A stretch of DNA of 64,000 bases from Blautia sp. Marseille-P3201T (GTDB taxonomy: Bacteria > Bacillota > Clostridia > Lachnospirales > Lachnospiraceae). The position numbers and the translations under genes are program-made. The notes below the pieces were generated by a model that had not been told where the DNA came from, did not search any database, and saw only the letters and a program-made list of their open reading frames with translations. Below are positions 26,689-34,614 of the stretch, one piece after another; within the stretch, counting starts at the first letter, position 1, and each line of letters opens with the position of its first letter. Location: positions 1,054,001 to 1,118,000 of the forward strand of contig NZ_LT635470.1 in NCBI RefSeq assembly GCF_900120295.1. Reading direction: 5' to 3'.

Positions 26689-29529
26689 TTAAGCATTTTG
26701 TACCCATTTTCCGGATGCATCTACATAATATCCGCCAATCCATTGGCTAGTTGCCATACTTCCATCAGACTTTACATAATAATTTCCAATCCACTGAGAA
26801 GTTGCCATACTTCCGTCTCCATACAAATAATACCAGTTGTTTTCCACTGATACCCAGCCGGTTTCCATTGCTCCATCACTATTCATATAATACCAGTGAT
26901 TTCCTACCAGTACCCAGCCGGTTTCCATTGCTCCACTGCTATTCATATAATACCAATGATTTCCTACCAGTACCCAGCCGGTTTCCATTGCTCCACTGCT
27001 ATTCATATAATACCAGTGATTTCCTACCAATACCCAGCCAGTTTCCATTGCCCCACTGCTATTCATATAATACCAGTGATTTCCTACCAGTACCCAGCCG
27101 GTTTCCATTGCTCCACTGCTATTCATATAATACCAGTGATTTCCTACCGGTACCCAGCCGGTTTCCATATATCCGTCTTCATTGAAATAATACCATGATC
27201 CGGAAATTAATTTCCAACCAACTGCCTTTTTCCCGTTTTCATAATACTGCCAGCCGTTTTCTGTTTCTTCCCAACCATTCTGTACTTTCGTGTCTGTAAT
27301 ATCATATAAACTATTTTCTTGCTCTGCAAAACGTCTGTATGCTTCAAGTGCATATGTTACTTGCTGAACAGCCATACCATTTGTCTGTTTTGCATCCTGC
27401 CAGCCAAATCCATCCTCTGTTTTATAGCTGTGAAGATTTTTCACCATATTATTCTCATTTGATGTAAATCCTGTTTCTGCACTGATTGGATCAATCTGTA
27501 ATGCAGTAACTGCGGTAAGTACCTGTGCTGTTGTACAGCTGTTTTCCTTGCCTCCATCTAAATATCCTGCTTTATCCGTCTTCTGGCTCTTTAAATATTC
27601 TAAAGTTTTATCTACTGCCTTTTTCACTTCAGGATATGTATCATCTTTGTAATAAGGAGCCAGCGCCTGTAATGCCATACCTGTCATGTCAATACTTGAA
27701 GTTTTATTATTAAATAAACCAAATCCACCCTGTTCCGTCTGAAAACTAAGAATTTGCTCAATCAACTCTTCTCTTGTCCATATTGCATCAGCAGGAATTT
27801 CTGACTTCCATCCATCTAAAGCAATCAATGCCCAAATCGGACAGTTCGATGTATCAGATGCTATGGTCTTACTGTTATACAATTTTTCCAGTAAGTTCAC
27901 ACCACCTACATCCGCCGGGTTCTCTCCCATAGCCTCTAATGTAATAATTACTCTGGCTAAATCTGTAGCACGCATTTTATCCGCACTCTTTTTTACCTGT
28001 TTTTCTACGCTCTCATAATATTTATCCAATGTCTTCTGGTCTATTTCTTTTCCGGAACGTAAAACAGTAAAAATGTTCCATTCATCTCCGTACTTTTCCA
28101 TACTTTGCTTAGACAAATATGCTGTTCCATGTTCAATATCTTTTTTTGCCATTTCCAGATAATTGATATCTTCCGGAACAATTCCGTCTTTTGTAACACG
28201 TACAGTAAATTCTACATTTTTGCAGTCGGCAGTTGTATCATATGGAACACCGGTTACTGTAACTTCTCCTGCTTTCAAGGCTTCCAGGTAATGAATTGTT
28301 TTCTTTGGTGCGTTTACATTTCCTGTTTCTGTTTCTACATTGTCCGTTACTTTTACAATTCCTTCGTTGCTGTAAGACCACTGAAATCTCTGTTCTGTTG
28401 CTTCAGAAGGTACTGTATTGATTTTAAATTCAGTTTTCTTTCCCTCTTCTAATTCATAAACTTCCTTTTCTGTTTTTGCCTCTTCTAAAGGATGTTTATA
28501 ACGGAATTCCACGCTGACTTCATGAGCTATATTTGAATTTTCTTCACTGGAAATCTTAAATTTTGCCAAACCTGCTTTTTTCGGAACAATTCCATTTCCG
28601 AAAGCTTCCATATATTCTGCAATATCCGGTGTCAATGCTTCCCATACAAGCTTTTGATTTGTAGCATTCTCTGGAACAAAACTACAATTAAAATTATTCT
28701 CTGCGTTCTGTCCCTGAATAATTCCCACATAATATCCCCCCAAAGCATTCCAAGAGTCAATATACCATACCTCAGGGACGTTTACTGCAAAATCCTGCAA
28801 TTGTACCGCACCGGAAACCACCTTAAATTCTACAGTAAGACTTCTATCCTCATAAAGGGAAGCTTTGAATACTGCTTCTCCATCTCCCAACATCATGAAA
28901 CTTCCTGCTCCAAAAATCATACCAGGGCCGCTTATCTTTTCATAGTATAAAGCATCAGTCGGAATAGTTTTAAACTCTTTTGTTCCTTTTACTCTTCCTT
29001 TTACAACTACATTGCCCTCACTGTTTCCCGCCATCTGATATGGCTTATCCATAGAAACTTCCTGTTCTTCTACAAAAGCTTTTACTTCCTCAACTTCTGC
29101 CGAAACATTGTCAATAGAAAATTCCTGAAAAATTTCGTCAGGATTGTCTGCGTTACAAACATATCCCTCAATTTTTCTCACATCAAACGGAATATAAGTT
29201 CCATCACTGTCAACCCAGTAATGTGTCATATATTCTGTGTCTGTGACCTGCACCTCAGCTGAAAATTGCCAATCTGCTTCCTTATCTGTTCCTGCAAGAA
29301 CAAACTTTCCTGCATCAAATAAATTTAAGGTAAAGGTTTGATCCTCACCCATTTCCTGAATTCTGCCATCGTCATATTGAAAATAGACGTATGGCTTTTC
29401 TGCTGCGTTTGACTGCTCGTTCTGACTGTTATCTGCTTTTACTGGAACTGTAAATCCTGATAAAAACAAAACTATTGCTAAAATCATACTGAGCAACTGT
29501 TTTCCAAAAGAATATCTCTTTTGTTTCAT
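26689..29529 (-). CDS. Wall-bound alpha/alpha-toroid surface protein (intrinsic-factor N-domain-like)
   Basis: A 946-residue secreted protein. In order: signal peptide (1-33), unclassified beta region (about 45-245), two Ig-like domains (about 245-447), a prenyltransferase/squalene-oxidase-type alpha/alpha toroid (about 455-740) with SIDMTGMALQALAPYY, GGFG and GFGWQ repeats, and about nine wall-binding repeats to the end. I start at ATG 29529, where MKQKRYSFGKQ begins a signal peptide. The same frame runs upstream to ATG 29637. The toroid is the fold of the intrinsic-factor N-domain; the DUF4430 half is the next gene. The cobalamin switch lies upstream beyond the IS. Confidence 0.87.
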   Translation of the reverse strand: MKQKRYSFGKQLLSMILAIVLFLSGFTVPVKADNSQNEQSNAAEKPYVYFQYDDGRIQEMGEDQTFTLNLFDAGKFVLAGTDKEADWQFSAEVQVTDTEYMTHYWVDSDGTYIPFDVRKIEGYVCNADNPDEIFQEFSIDNVSAEVEEVKAFVEEQEVSMDKPYQMAGNSEGNVVVKGRVKGTKEFKTIPTDALYYEKISGPGMIFGAGSFMMLGDGEAVFKASLYEDRSLTVEFKVVSGAVQLQDFAVNVPEVWYIDSWNALGGYYVGIIQGQNAENNFNCSFVPENATNQKLVWEALTPDIAEYMEAFGNGIVPKKAGLAKFKISSEENSNIAHEVSVEFRYKHPLEEAKTEKEVYELEEGKKTEFKINTVPSEATEQRFQWSYSNEGIVKVTDNVETETGNVNAPKKTIHYLEALKAGEVTVTGVPYDTTADCKNVEFTVRVTKDGIVPEDINYLEMAKKDIEHGTAYLSKQSMEKYGDEWNIFTVLRSGKEIDQKTLDKYYESVEKQVKKSADKMRATDLARVIITLEAMGENPADVGGVNLLEKLYNSKTIASDTSNCPIWALIALDGWKSEIPADAIWTREELIEQILSFQTEQGGFGLFNNKTSSIDMTGMALQALAPYYKDDTYPEVKKAVDKTLEYLKSQKTDKAGYLDGGKENSCTTAQVLTAVTALQIDPISAETGFTSNENNMVKNLHSYKTEDGFGWQDAKQTNGMAVQQVTYALEAYRRFAEQENSLYDITDTKVQNGWEETENGWQYYENGKKAVGWKLISGSWYYFNEDGYMETGWVPVGNHWYYMNSSGAMETGWVLVGNHWYYMNSSGAMETGWVLVGNHWYYMNSSGAMETGWVLVGNHWYYMNSSGAMETGWVLVGNHWYYMNSDGAMETGWVSVENNWYYLYGDGSMATSQWIGNYYVKSDGSMATSQWIGGYYVDASGKWVQNA
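26880..27175 (-). repeat. Five near-identical 60-bp repeats
   Basis: Units of 60 bases encode METGWVLVGNHWYYMNSSGA with only a few base changes. They are the wall-binding repeats of the toroid protein; two similar units occur in the neighbour gene. Such identity suggests recent expansion or gene conversion. Confidence 0.9.
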
Positions 29530-29742
29530 ATCTTCTTTTCCCCTTTCATACGCATAATATGCATCCTCAAAAAAAGCAACATAATCCCCGCCCACCGCAG
29601 CACAATCCTTGCGGAACATTTTTATTGTATAGGACATAATTTCCTATATAAAAAAGTGTCTTCGACACTTCAACTCCCCTGCCCCTCAATCTTTGAGGGG
29701 TTGGGGCTTTCTTTTTCCTTCCCTATCTGTCATAATACTCTC

Positions 29743-30894
29743 ATGAATATACTTCAAAAAATTTTTACCGACTATTATGAAGAAATTAAATATACCCTCC
29801 ATCCCAGAAAAACGGAAATGGAAAACATTGATAAAATGATCCACTGCGGTGATCCTTCCTTCAGCGGTGCCATGTATGCCTGCACCCACTGCGGTAACCT
29901 AAAATTCGTTCCTTTCCGCTGTCACAGCCGCTTTTGCCCTACCTGCGGCATCAAATATTCCATGGAGCGCTCTACCAGCATGGCTTTCAAACTCATACAG
30001 TCCAGCCATCGCCACTGTGTTTTTACCATTGACAAAAACCTTCGGGATTTCTTTCTCAAAGACCGCACACTCCTTGACTGCCTTTTTCATTCCGTCAACA
30101 GTGTCGTCTCCCGTATGTTTTTCAAAATCAATCAATCCAAAAATTTTACCCCCGGCTTTCTCATGGTTTTGCATACCTTTGGCAGGGATCTCAAATGGAA
30201 CCCTCACATTCACTGCCTTATTTCCGAAGGCGGTCTTAGTGATGATGGACTCTGGAAACCCGTAAAGCATTTTAACTACACCTTTCTTCGGAATGCTTTC
30301 CGCACCGCTCTCCTCAATGAGATGGAAACTCTCCTCGGTTCTTCTTTTAAAAAAGTAAAAGCCAAATGTTATGATGAACACAAGCAGGGCTTCTATGTTT
30401 ATGCCAGACCAAACCTCTGTGACCCTAAAGCAGTCATCCGCTATATTGGCCGGTATCTTGGCCGACCTGTCATCGCCGTCTCCAGAATTGACTCCTATGA
30501 TGGCGAAATGGTGACTTTTCATTATAACCGCCATGAGGATGATCAATATATACAGGAAACTATTCCTGCCATGGATTTCATAAAAAGGCTGATCCGCCAT
30601 ATCCCCGAAAAGCACTTTAAAATGATCCGTTATGGCGGCTTATATGCCAGACACAGAAAAACAGATGCAAAACTCTACCGGGCTATCCCCAAAAGCAGGC
30701 ACCGCATTTACCGAAGCTTCAACCTGTGGCGCAATGCCATTCTTTCTTCCTTCGGCTATGATCCTTTGGAATGTCCCGGCTGCAGGCACAAAATGGAGTT
30801 CCTGGAACTTTATTATAATCACCAACGCGTATCCCTCGAAGAACTTTATGAGAAAGCAATGTCCAAATTTCTCGGAAAGCGTTCTTCTGCATGA
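29743..30894 (+). CDS. IS91-family transposase
   Basis: A 383-residue transposase. The N-terminal zinc-binding part has CTHCGN, CHSRFCPTCG; the HUH motif is PHIHCLISEGG (about 176-186), and the tyrosine pair is in AVIRYIGRYLGRPVIA (about 226-241). A late CPGCRHKM adds another zinc knuckle. I start at ATG 29743 because homology begins at MNILQKIF; the frame is open upstream. The chemistry is single-strand nicking by tyrosine. The gene is apparently intact. Confidence 0.9.
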   Translation: MNILQKIFTDYYEEIKYTLHPRKTEMENIDKMIHCGDPSFSGAMYACTHCGNLKFVPFRCHSRFCPTCGIKYSMERSTSMAFKLIQSSHRHCVFTIDKNLRDFFLKDRTLLDCLFHSVNSVVSRMFFKINQSKNFTPGFLMVLHTFGRDLKWNPHIHCLISEGGLSDDGLWKPVKHFNYTFLRNAFRTALLNEMETLLGSSFKKVKAKCYDEHKQGFYVYARPNLCDPKAVIRYIGRYLGRPVIAVSRIDSYDGEMVTFHYNRHEDDQYIQETIPAMDFIKRLIRHIPEKHFKMIRYGGLYARHRKTDAKLYRAIPKSRHRIYRSFNLWRNAILSSFGYDPLECPGCRHKMEFLELYYNHQRVSLEELYEKAMSKFLGKRSSA

Positions 30895-30945
30895 TTTCTT
30901 TTTTTACATTCTATGCTATAATCCTCTAAAAGGAGGATGGTTCCC

Positions 30946-31122
30946 ATGAAAACAGATATCGAGGAATTACGCAAAAAATACATTGACAATCCACCAGAAG
31001 GAATGACTCCTAAGGACATTCGCAATATGAGCGAGGAGGAGCTTCTGGATATGGATTACTTTTTAAACGAAGATGATTTATTTGCCGATGAGGCTGGTGT
31101 AGAAGGTTTTTATATCTTCTAA
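30946..31122 (+). CDS. Small acidic accessory ORF of the IS91 element
   Basis: A 58-residue acidic protein (MKTDIEELRKKYIDNPPEGM at the start, then alternating Glu/Asp and hydrophobic residues). AGGAGG lies nine bases before ATG 30946; an in-frame ATG at 30937 touches that site and is less likely. An extended -10 TGCTATAAT ends at 30922, so it has its own promoter. Its place inside the element suggests a role tied to transposition, but I do not recognise a family. Confidence 0.7.
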   Translation: MKTDIEELRKKYIDNPPEGMTPKDIRNMSEEELLDMDYFLNEDDLFADEAGVEGFYIF

Positions 31123-31204
31123 CGAGCGTCATCTTGTTCCTATGCCCACCTTTGTGTGGGCTATTTTCATTCATTGTTCCAACAAAAGTCGGAATTTCCT
31201 ATTA

Positions 31205-31246
31205 TATAAAAAGAGGTTCTTTTCCCATATCGGCAAAAGAACCTCT
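31205..31246 (-). terminator. Intrinsic terminator of the cobalamin riboswitch
   Basis: AGAGGTTCTTTT (minus strand) pairs perfectly with AAAAGAACCTCT and is followed by TTTTTATA. It lies about 85 bases after the aptamer and is the likely expression platform: corrinoid binding favours termination. Confidence 0.88.
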
Positions 31247-31330
31247 CACTCAATCATTCAATATGAATTTTATCACTGCATATTGCTGTACGCAAAAAAA
31301 TCTCCTCAGCCCGGAAATACTCTATATACA

Positions 31331-31500
31331 TGGCAGGTGTTCTGACTTTGCTTCATCCTTGGAAATGCCTTCTCGAATTGCTATTCAATGGCTTCTATTT
31401 CCTCGTCCGCTTCACAGCAGAGGTGACTGTACCGGAATTGCACCGGTTTCCCTTTTAACCTTGAACCTAAGGTTCAACGACCACTTAGACTATGCAGTTA
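31331..31500 (-). promoter_or_regulatory. Cobalamin (B12) riboswitch aptamer
   Basis: Read on the minus strand the order is GGTTAAAAGGGAA, CCGGTGCAATTCCGG, CAGTCAC then CTGCTGTGA, and finally the B12 box AGTCAGAACACCTGCC. All conserved cores of the cobalamin aptamer are present in order and spacing. A promoter lies just upstream and a terminator just downstream. The first minus-strand gene past the terminator is the toroid surface protein, now separated by the IS91 element. Confidence 0.95.
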
Positions 31501-31509
31501 TATACTCTT

Positions 31510-31538
31510 ATAGTACATAATTAAAAGAAATATGTCAA
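31510..31538 (-). promoter_or_regulatory. Promoter of the riboswitch transcript
   Basis: TTGACA (31538-31533) and TACTAT (31515-31510) are 17 bases apart on the minus strand, placing the start at about 31503, immediately before the aptamer. Confidence 0.85.
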
Positions 31539-31549
31539 GCACGTGATTT

Positions 31550-31933
31550 TCACTCTTTTCTGGTGAAATTAGATATTTTCACACTATCGTCATCCAGCCT
31601 TTCTTCTTTACAGGAAAACTCAATCCTATCTCCCTGCTCTGTATTATACAATTTGTAATCTACCTTTTCACAATCAAGCATCACACTTTGGGGTTCTGTC
31701 CCTTCCTGTATTGCTGTATCTTCTTCTATGATGACCTCCATTTGGCTGTTTTCTATATCAATCTTCTGTACTACTGCGTCAAAAGTAGACGATGGTATAA
31801 AATCACATTTTGAAGTTTTAAACTCTGTTACTTTCTTGTAATATCCCCAGCTTAATGCTCCCACGACAATACAAATCACTGATATTCCAGCAAAAATCAA
31901 TGTCCGTTTTCTTAATTTTTTCTTTTTATCCAT
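31550..31933 (-). CDS. Small membrane-anchored protein, unknown function
   Basis: A 127-residue protein with a basic N-terminus, one transmembrane helix (about 9-30) and an extracellular beta-rich domain containing DAVVQKIDIENSQMEVIIEE. The ATG at 31933 has AAAGGAGG upstream; the longer frame starts inside that context and is less likely. It resembles the protein at 40532-40915 in layout (helix plus OB-like domain, DUF3221-like), but this is weak. It starts just before the stop of the VOC gene and is in an operon with both VOC genes. Confidence 0.65.
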   Translation of the reverse strand: MDKKKKLRKRTLIFAGISVICIVVGALSWGYYKKVTEFKTSKCDFIPSSTFDAVVQKIDIENSQMEVIIEEDTAIQEGTEPQSVMLDCEKVDYKLYNTEQGDRIEFSCKEERLDDDSVKISNFTRKE

Positions 31934-31946
31934 TTTGCGTCCTCCT

Positions 31947-32327
31947 TTATCCATGTAATTCTAAAGGCAATCCATCAGGATCAAAGAAGAATGTCATCTG
32001 CTCTCCTGTAAATTCATCTATTCGAATTGGCTCTGTCTCTACTCCCAACTTTTCCAGCTCTTTTGCCGTTTTTTCTACCGACTCTACTTTAAATGCCAGA
32101 TGACGCAAACCATTTGCCTCAGGATAACTTAATCTCTTAGGACATCCCGGAATAATAAACAATTCGATTTCTATATTTCCCTGACGAAGGTCAATTTTAT
32201 AATCCTTCCGCTCTTCCCTGTAATTTTCCCGAATAACTTCAAACCCCAGAATATCCACATAAAACTTTTTAGACTTTTCATAGTCACTGCCAATAATTGC
32301 AATATGGTGCATGGTATCTAATTTCAT
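31947..32327 (-). CDS. VOC-family metalloenzyme, YaeR/GloA2 type
   Basis: A 126-residue vicinal-oxygen-chelate protein. MHHIAIIGSDYEKSKKFYVD gives the first metal ligand His, and LRHLAFKVE, FFFDPDGLPLELHG give the later His and Glu. The layout matches the SMU1112c/YaeR subgroup, metal-binding proteins whose reaction is uncertain. ATG 32327 is preferred; GTG codons at 32330 and 32336 are alternatives because GGAG is close. Confidence 0.85.
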   Translation of the reverse strand: MKLDTMHHIAIIGSDYEKSKKFYVDILGFEVIRENYREERKDYKIDLRQGNIEIELFIIPGCPKRLSYPEANGLRHLAFKVESVEKTAKELEKLGVETEPIRIDEFTGEQMTFFFDPDGLPLELHG

Positions 32328-32342
32328 CACTATCACTTCTCC

Positions 32343-32705
32343 TTATTCTTCACCGGCAACCTCAATAAGATTACCGTCCAAATCATAAAATCGCACAACT
32401 TGTCTTCCCCATGGATTTCTTGTCAAAGGCGTCACATATTCTATAACATCTTCATAAGATTGAAGTTTTTCTAAAAAATATTCCATATCTCTTTCTGTAA
32501 AATAAAGCTCTGTTTTATTATGCTTCGAGCATAACTCTCTGTGTATTGTTTCTTTCCAAAGGCTTTCCTCTTGAAGAACCAGTCCTTCTGTTAAAATTAC
32601 ATTTCCCCCGCTGTCCAGAACAACCTCAAGTCCAAATAAATCTTTATAAAACTTTTTGGATTTTTCTATGTCCTTTACAACAATCAATACATTTTTTAGT
32701 TTCAT
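32343..32705 (-). CDS. VOC-family (glyoxalase/bleomycin resistance-like) protein
   Basis: A 120-residue VOC protein with KNVLIVVKDIEKSKKFYKDL at the start and VRFYDLDGNLIEVAGEE at the end. The first His ligand of glyoxalases is replaced here by Val-Leu, so metal binding is uncertain. AGGAGG lies six bases before ATG 32705. It is first of a three-gene run with the second VOC gene and the small membrane protein. Confidence 0.85.
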   Translation of the reverse strand: MKLKNVLIVVKDIEKSKKFYKDLFGLEVVLDSGGNVILTEGLVLQEESLWKETIHRELCSKHNKTELYFTERDMEYFLEKLQSYEDVIEYVTPLTRNPWGRQVVRFYDLDGNLIEVAGEE

Positions 32706-32858
32706 CTTCCGCCTCCTAAAAAGAAGATTTCCAAATTCTCTTTCAATCATAGAATTCCCCTGATTTTTTAACTTCGTCTGAAAAGTTACTAATAGATATG
32801 ACTTATAAACAATAGATATAAAACAGATTTGATATTAGAATTTTTTGAGATGTTGTTT

Positions 32859-33680
32859 TTATCTATGATTTTTGAGATTTTCTAATTCTTCCAAAGAAAT
32901 ATCGCAAAGCTCCATGATTTCCTCGTCACTTAGCCCCTTAGATAACATTTTCGATACAATTTTTTTATGAGCTTTTATTGTTCCTTCTTTTATCCCCTCT
33001 TTTAATCCTTCTTTTCGCTCATCTTTTAACATTTCTTCTAAAGTCATAAAGCGTTCCTCCATCTCGCGACTTTCTTTTACATGCCTGATAAACTCCTGAA
33101 GCTTTTTCACATAGTCATCATGAAAATCCCCCTGACTTTCTTTTAAATCTGCTTTTACAAATTTCAAAAAAGCCAACAGTTCCTTGGAAATTTCATCCTT
33201 ATTCTCTCCGCAAGTACTCAAAAATACAATTCTTCTTCCATCTTCCAATGGTGTTCGATTGCTTTCTTTGCACTGCATCTGAAAAGTATAACGATATTTT
33301 CTTTCACCAAAAGGATCAAAATCACAGATAAAAATCACGTAACTATCGGGTAATTCTGCATATTCTCTTCCTGACAAAAGAATATCCATATCCATTTGAC
33401 TTTGATAATATCTGCTGCGTCTGCCAAGTGCAGGTTTTTTCGTCATCTGCATCTCCACATTATAGCAAGTATTTTTCTCATCTTTGGCATAGACATCTAA
33501 ACGAATACCTTTATAATCAGGGTGATAGACCATACTTTTTTCCCGACTGACATCTACATGGTCAATTTCTATTTCCAATGCTCTTTCCAAAAACTCTTTA
33601 CAATTTTCAGGATTTATCATCACTGCACCAAACATAAAATCATTCTTAATTGTAAGATCACTTAAACATCTTTTCTGCAT
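32859..33680 (-). CDS. Rpn/PD-(D/E)XK nuclease-family (transposase-like) protein
   Basis: A 273-residue protein of the Rpn/PDDEXK_2 family. NDFMFGAVM opens the nuclease domain; the catalytic core is IRLDVYAKDEKNTCYNVEMQ (Asp ... Glu-x-Gln, about 59-78). The tail has a charged repeat KEGLKEGIKEGT and ends with LSDEEIMELCDISLEELENL, the usual short helical end. Family members nick DNA and can promote recombination; many are domesticated. It stands alone with GAGG upstream. Confidence 0.88.
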   Translation of the reverse strand: MQKRCLSDLTIKNDFMFGAVMINPENCKEFLERALEIEIDHVDVSREKSMVYHPDYKGIRLDVYAKDEKNTCYNVEMQMTKKPALGRRSRYYQSQMDMDILLSGREYAELPDSYVIFICDFDPFGERKYRYTFQMQCKESNRTPLEDGRRIVFLSTCGENKDEISKELLAFLKFVKADLKESQGDFHDDYVKKLQEFIRHVKESREMEERFMTLEEMLKDERKEGLKEGIKEGTIKAHKKIVSKMLSKGLSDEEIMELCDISLEELENLKNHR

Positions 33681-33780
33681 ATTCTTCCTCTATCTCCCAG
33701 AGGAATTCTATGAAAAAATTATAACATGCAGATTTTATAGTGTCAAAGATGAATAATTCCATTTCTAAATCAAGTTATAC

Positions 33781-33825
33781 AAAAACTGCCGCCCCGCAGT
33801 TTTCAACTGCAAAGACGACAGTTTT
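33781..33825 (-). terminator. Terminator of the rnf-like operon
   Basis: AAAACTGTCG and CGGCAGTTTT form a stem with a further small stem inside, then TTTTTG on the minus strand, right after the last rnf-like gene. Confidence 0.82.
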
Positions 33826-33828
33826 CTT

Positions 33829-34596
33829 TTAATAAATACTTAAAATCATATAGATAAATCCCATTGCCAGCATTTCCACCGGTAATCCACGGAACGCTTT
33901 TCCTGTTCTTGCAAATTTCAAGGTTTTCTTTACAGAAATAAATAAAATAATCGGAACAAGAATAGTCCATACTAATCCCACAATTTCTCCGAAGCTTTCC
34001 ATATCAAATGGTCTGATGAACATTGCCAATGGAATAACTAACAGCAAGCTGTGTGTATTTGTAATCTTTTTCTTGATAATTCCGTTGGTAAAGGCAAGCG
34101 TCATACCTGCTGTCAAAAATCCGAAAATTGTTTCTAAAAATACTTTAGACTGCATTTCCGCTTCCAAAATCATGTTTCCGAAGACCATTCCTGAGCCGAA
34201 GAATTCTCTGGCAATACTTAAAAGTATCCAAAATCCCCATGCAATGGCACATTCCCAGAAAAGCTCTCCGTACTCTGCTTCTATATTATCTGCCAATACA
34301 TGCTTTGCTGCAAAAAGTCCCAGAAGAACAGTCATAATCCAAAGTCCTGTACTTACTGAAGTTCCCAGATAGGAAAATGCCAGCAAAAATGCTGATGAAC
34401 TTACCGCTCCTGTCCCAATAAATACACAGAGTTTTAAGCTCCAGTCAGGTACAAAATCCTGTAAAAGATTTTTCAGAAATTCAGCAAATACTACGGACAA
34501 AATCACAAGAATACCTGCCGCAAAGGCTTCCTTCATTCCTGCTGAAAATAATACAATCCCAAAAGCAAAGGCTTCTGCCGGATATCTTAATTTCAT
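33829..34596 (-). CDS. Divergent RnfE/RnfA-like membrane subunit
   Basis: A 255-residue membrane protein with seven or eight helices. The segment WILLSIAREFFGSGMVFG (about 146-163) matches the RnfE/NqrD signature around the conserved Arg-Glu. The rest is diverged. In Rnf complexes this subunit forms the membrane core with RnfA. It is the last gene of the operon, 18 bases after the FMN-binding gene, with GGAGG before the ATG. No separate RnfA or RnfB gene follows. Confidence 0.72.
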   Translation of the reverse strand: MKLRYPAEAFAFGIVLFSAGMKEAFAAGILVILSVVFAEFLKNLLQDFVPDWSLKLCVFIGTGAVSSSAFLLAFSYLGTSVSTGLWIMTVLLGLFAAKHVLADNIEAEYGELFWECAIAWGFWILLSIAREFFGSGMVFGNMILEAEMQSKVFLETIFGFLTAGMTLAFTNGIIKKKITNTHSLLLVIPLAMFIRPFDMESFGEIVGLVWTILVPIILFISVKKTLKFARTGKAFRGLPVEMLAMGFIYMILSIY

Positions 34597-34614
34597 GTTA
34601 TATCCTCCGTTTTC

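Larger units (their letters stand above)
29648..31175 (+). mobile_element. IS91-family (HUH, Y2) insertion with accessory ORF
   Basis: The element holds a zinc-finger HUH transposase and a 58-residue ORF. The left end has the palindrome AAGTGTC-TTC-GACACTT (29650-29666) and a second hairpin CCCCTCAATCTTTGAGGGG. The right end has GCCCAC/GTGGGC (31144-31161) and stops before GTTC at 31176, matching the GTTC/CTTG target preference of IS91 elements. These elements move by rolling circle and make no target duplication. The exact ends are inferred, not proven. It lies between a cobalamin riboswitch and the genes that switch faces. Confidence 0.7.

Noticed and set aside
26880-27180. Regular 60-bp repeats resembling a CRISPR array
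   Set aside because: There are no spacers; the units are contiguous, in frame and encode cell-wall-binding repeats.
29899-30615. Long open frame antisense to the transposase
   Set aside because: It lies fully opposite a conserved transposase frame and shows no family features or ribosome site.
29620-31215. Similar TATATA(AT)AGGAAATT stretches on both sides of the IS as a target duplication
   Set aside because: IS91-type elements make no duplication, and the match is imperfect; probably chance AT-rich likeness.
31123-31330. A tRNA or protein gene between the IS and the riboswitch
   Set aside because: The stretch is explained by the IS end and the switch terminator; no cloverleaf or supported frame is present.
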